In this document: piece by piece, positions 5,023 to 7,498 of the stretch
Numbering within the stretch: position 1 is the stretch's first letter
How the letters are laid out: each line of letters opens with the position of its first letter
Assembly: GCA_947487925.1 (NCBI GenBank)
Contig: CANLCA010000125.1
Coordinates: 1 to 7,498 of the forward strand
Direction: 5' to 3'
DNA: 7,498 bases
From: Verrucomicrobiales bacterium
GTDB lineage: Bacteria; Verrucomicrobiota; Verrucomicrobiia; Limisphaerales; F1-80-MAGS106
The notes under the pieces: generated by a model
What the model was told of the DNA's origin: nothing
The model's database searches: none
The model's input: the letters and a program-made list of their open reading frames with translations, nothing else
Made by a program: the position numbers and the translations under genes

Positions 5023-7498
5023 CTAGTGGTTAAATACAAATTCTGCCGAGTTGAAAAGGGCCCAAAGAACGTCTTCGGTGGCGGTCTGGCGCGTTGCCCC
5101 CTCCGCAGAATACGCGGCCTTGGCAATCTCTAGTTCGCCTGGCTCGGGATAGCGGCAGAACGCGGCGATATACAAATCCGTCACCAGCTCCGAAAGGGGC
5201 CGTCCACTTTCGACGAGTTTCTTGACGCGCCCATTCGAATCCGTGAATTTTGTCTGCAACCCTTTCGAATTCATCATGTGCAAGGACTGCACCACGCTCG
5301 TCGTTCGATCCCTCTCACAGGGGCAGTCCGTGCTCGAGTTGGGGCGGCTGAATGCATCCAAGAAATGGGATTCTATCTTGTAGGTCCAGGCCTCCATCGC
5401 GCGGGCACCTGGAACCAGCCCGGCCATCGTTTCACGGGAGGCAGTCACCTGGCAAACCGCATCAAACAACACCTCGGCCGGAAGCCGTCGGCGGTAGGCT
5501 CGAGAGAAGTTTTTTGTGTCAGCCATATTGCTCTCGTTGGGCACTGAACTAAGCTGATACAACCGCGACTCCAGAATGGTTCTGAGCAGGTGCTTCAAGT
5601 CGAAATGATGCGCCGCAAAGTCATCGGCCAATGCCTGCAGCATCGGATCGTTGGAGGCCGGGTTCGAAACTCGAAAATCATCTACGGGCTCCACGATTCC
5701 CTTGCCGAAGAACACTGCCCAGACCCGATTCACTAGGGCGCGGGAAAAATAGGGGTTTTTAGGACTCGTCATCCAGTCCGCGAGATCAATCCTCGGGTCG
5801 TGGGCAGCCGAACCCTCCAACATCGGGCCGTCAGGGGGCTTCGGTTTCATCACTTCGCCCGTGACGGGATGTTTCACGCTCCCTCCAGGGGCAAAATAAA
5901 AATGCTCAGTTCCCGCCGAAATGGGCGGCGACAGCCCGGATCCTTTTTGCTTCATCGGTCCAAAAAAAGCCGCCAGCTGATAAAAATCTTCCTGACCCCA
6001 TTTCTCGTTGGGATGATGATGGCACTTGGCGCACTCGAGCCGGACCCCGAGAAACACTTGGCTCATCAGGGTCGTGAGTTCCGGGGGTTCGCGCCGGTCT
6101 CGGTAGATCACGTTGGGCCCCACCTGATGCGTGCTCCCCTGGGCCAGAATGATCTCCCGCGCAAATTGATCGAGCGGTTTGTTCTCCCGAAAGCACTCCC
6201 GCAGCCACTGGTCCAGCAGAAAGACGCTCTTCACCCCCACTCGGTCCGGGTTTGGTCGAAAAAGATCTGCCCATTTGTTTGCCCAGTAATCCGCAATCTC
6301 AGGCTTCTCCAAAAGCTTCTCCACCCATCGCCCCCGCTTGTCCACTTCCGTGCTCGCCAAAAACCCGATCGTCTCTTCCGGCGTCGGAAGAACTCCCGTG
6401 GTGTCCAGTGAAGAGCGTCTCAGAAACTCAGCGTCCGAGCACAAGTCCGACGGCAAAAGCCCCAGCCTGCGAAATTGGGCATAGGCCAAGGGATCAAGAA
6501 AGTTCTGCACAGGCAGCGCGGCGTAGCGTGTTTCAGGATAAAGTCGCTCCGAAGGCACCGTGATGCGGGAAGCATCCACCAGCCCCATGTAACGTGCCAC
6601 GATAACCCCTTCCCCATGCACAACTCCCACCGTCACCTTCCCCCCCTCGTCCACCTTCGCGATGTCCTTGTCGTTGGAGTCAAACATTGCCAGATCGGTG
6701 ACATCGCGCGAAGTCCCATCCGCATAGCGGCCCCACACCAGCAACCGCTGCGTTCCTCCTTTGCGGTAGCGTCGTTCCCTCGGAAAAACCTCCACGCCCG
6801 TAAGCCTTGATTCCTTCGGCTGCTCAAATGCCATACCCTCCCGAATCCATCGCGCCACGAGCTCGTATTCGAGTGAGCCGGACTTCATCCGTGCCCCGCC
6901 CTCGTGGGGGACACCAAGGGTCGGCTTTCTCAAGATCAAACTCTCCTCCGGATTTGCGGGAAACACTCGCCGTCCGCGGCCCTCCCTCACGATCTCCGTG
7001 TAATCCGATCTCGGATCGTAAGAGAAAACGGAGAGTTTGAACCCGTTCTGACCCTCGGGCTTGGCATGGCACGCGCCCGCGTTGCAACCCAATCGGCTTA
7101 GGACAGGAAGCACATCCTTCACAAAACTCAGAGGCGCAGGCTCCTCCTTGGAATCGACCTGGATCGAGAGCCGCGCTTCTACCCCTCGCAACCGCGCCAC
7201 AGCCACGGCGCTTCCGGCTTTCATCGCCCGGAATTTGTGAATCTCTTCCACCCGCGCCACGCCCCGAGTTTCAAATCCCCATCGAACCAACCCGGTCACA
7301 TCCACCTCAAAACCGTCCGCTAAAATCCCACTGACCAAAACCGGCCGGGGGCGGTCCCCTCCGGAAAGCTCCAAACGGGCAGGATCAATCCGCAAACGGA
7401 CAAGCTTATCGGTCGAGCGAAGTGCCGGTTCGCTCCAGGGTTTGGGAGCGCCCATCGGCTCCCCTTCAGCCAAGCATGAAATGATTGGCATCCCGGCC
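5023..7498 (-). CDS. Cytochrome-like exported protein with Big_2, PSCyt1-like, DUF1549 and DUF1553 domains (5' end probably outside window)
   Basis: Residue numbers count from the first visible ATG at 7491, which gives 822 residues; the frame stays open to the edge. A bacterial Ig-like (Big_2-type) domain covers about 33-113. A PSCyt1-like region follows (about 120-220) with C136-NAGA-C141-H142, a CX4CH variant of the haem-binding motif, and VPHEGGARM (194-202). A second Ig-like domain spans about 228-313. DUF1549 (about 328-515) contains a standard CAKCH motif (487-491) within the familiar block ending FYQLAAFF. DUF1553 (about 568-815) contains NPYFSRALVNRVW (579-591), the conserved cysteine pair TDCPCERD (721-728) and SLHMMNS (736-742). 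The family occurs in many copies in Planctomycetota and Verrucomicrobiota; function is unproven, with redox or surface binding proposed from the haem motifs. No signal peptide fits the ATG at 7491, yet MPIISCLAEGEP resembles the end of one, so the true start is likely upstream of the window. Confidence 0.93.
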   Translation of the reverse strand, partial: AGMPIISCLAEGEPMGAPKPWSEPALRSTDKLVRLRIDPARLELSGGDRPRPVLVSGILADGFEVDVTGLVRWGFETRGVARVEEIHKFRAMKAGSAVAVARLRGVEARLSIQVDSKEEPAPLSFVKDVLPVLSRLGCNAGACHAKPEGQNGFKLSVFSYDPRSDYTEIVREGRGRRVFPANPEESLILRKPTLGVPHEGGARMKSGSLEYELVARWIREGMAFEQPKESRLTGVEVFPRERRYRKGGTQRLLVWGRYADGTSRDVTDLAMFDSNDKDIAKVDEGGKVTVGVVHGEGVIVARYMGLVDASRITVPSERLYPETRYAALPVQNFLDPLAYAQFRRLGLLPSDLCSDAEFLRRSSLDTTGVLPTPEETIGFLASTEVDKRGRWVEKLLEKPEIADYWANKWADLFRPNPDRVGVKSVFLLDQWLRECFRENKPLDQFAREIILAQGSTHQVGPNVIYRDRREPPELTTLMSQVFLGVRLECAKCHHHPNEKWGQEDFYQLAAFFGPMKQKGSGLSPPISAGTEHFYFAPGGSVKHPVTGEVMKPKPPDGPMLEGSAAHDPRIDLADWMTSPKNPYFSRALVNRVWAVFFGKGIVEPVDDFRVSNPASNDPMLQALADDFAAHHFDLKHLLRTILESRLYQLSSVPNESNMADTKNFSRAYRRRLPAEVLFDAVCQVTASRETMAGLVPGARAMEAWTYKIESHFLDAFSRPNSSTDCPCERDRTTSVVQSLHMMNSKGLQTKFTDSNGRVKKLVESGRPLSELVTDLYIAAFCRYPEPGELEIAKAAYSAEGATRQTATEDVLWALFNSAEFVFNH

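Noticed and set aside
5800..6411. A 203-codon open frame on the plus strand.
   Set aside because: It is antisense to the DUF1549 region with its conserved CAKCH motif, has no recognisable domain, and is best explained by codon bias of the real gene.

Overview
The window looks like chromosomal DNA from the Planctomycetota-Verrucomicrobiota group, with a lean towards Verrucomicrobiota. It carries the hallmark trio of that superphylum: a large exported cytochrome-type protein with DUF1549 and DUF1553 domains, a Tat-exported DUF1501 protein, and a protein with PPC (pre-peptidase C-terminal) domains preceded by the TIG-like N-terminus seen in planctomycetal proteins. The phylum call rests on recognised domain style, not on a marker gene.

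Every supported gene is on the minus strand, so transcription runs from high to low coordinates. In order they are: (1) the DUF1549/DUF1553 multidomain cytochrome-like protein, 7498-5023, whose 5' end probably lies outside the window; (2) an 83-bp gap holding a two-copy 10-bp direct repeat; (3) the DUF1501 protein, 4939-3605; (4) the two-PPC-domain protein, 3608-1851, which starts on a TTG overlapping the DUF1501 stop; (5) a GspE/PilB secretion ATPase, 1847-183, three bases further on; (6) the first 59 codons of a GspF/PilC inner-membrane protein, 177-1, five bases further on and cut by the window edge.

The overlap and the very short gaps from gene 3 to gene 6 indicate a single translationally coupled operon, probably including gene 2's upstream neighbour as well. 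The first three products are predicted to leave the cytoplasm (Tat signal, Sec-type signal, haem-binding motifs). The last two are core parts of a type II secretion or type IV pilus-like machine. The most notable feature is this physical join between a PVC-type exported module of unknown function and secretion-machine genes. It suggests, but does not prove, that the machine moves or assembles the module's proteins. No RNA genes, mobile elements, CRISPR arrays or terminators were found, and there is no gene-free stretch longer than 83 bp.
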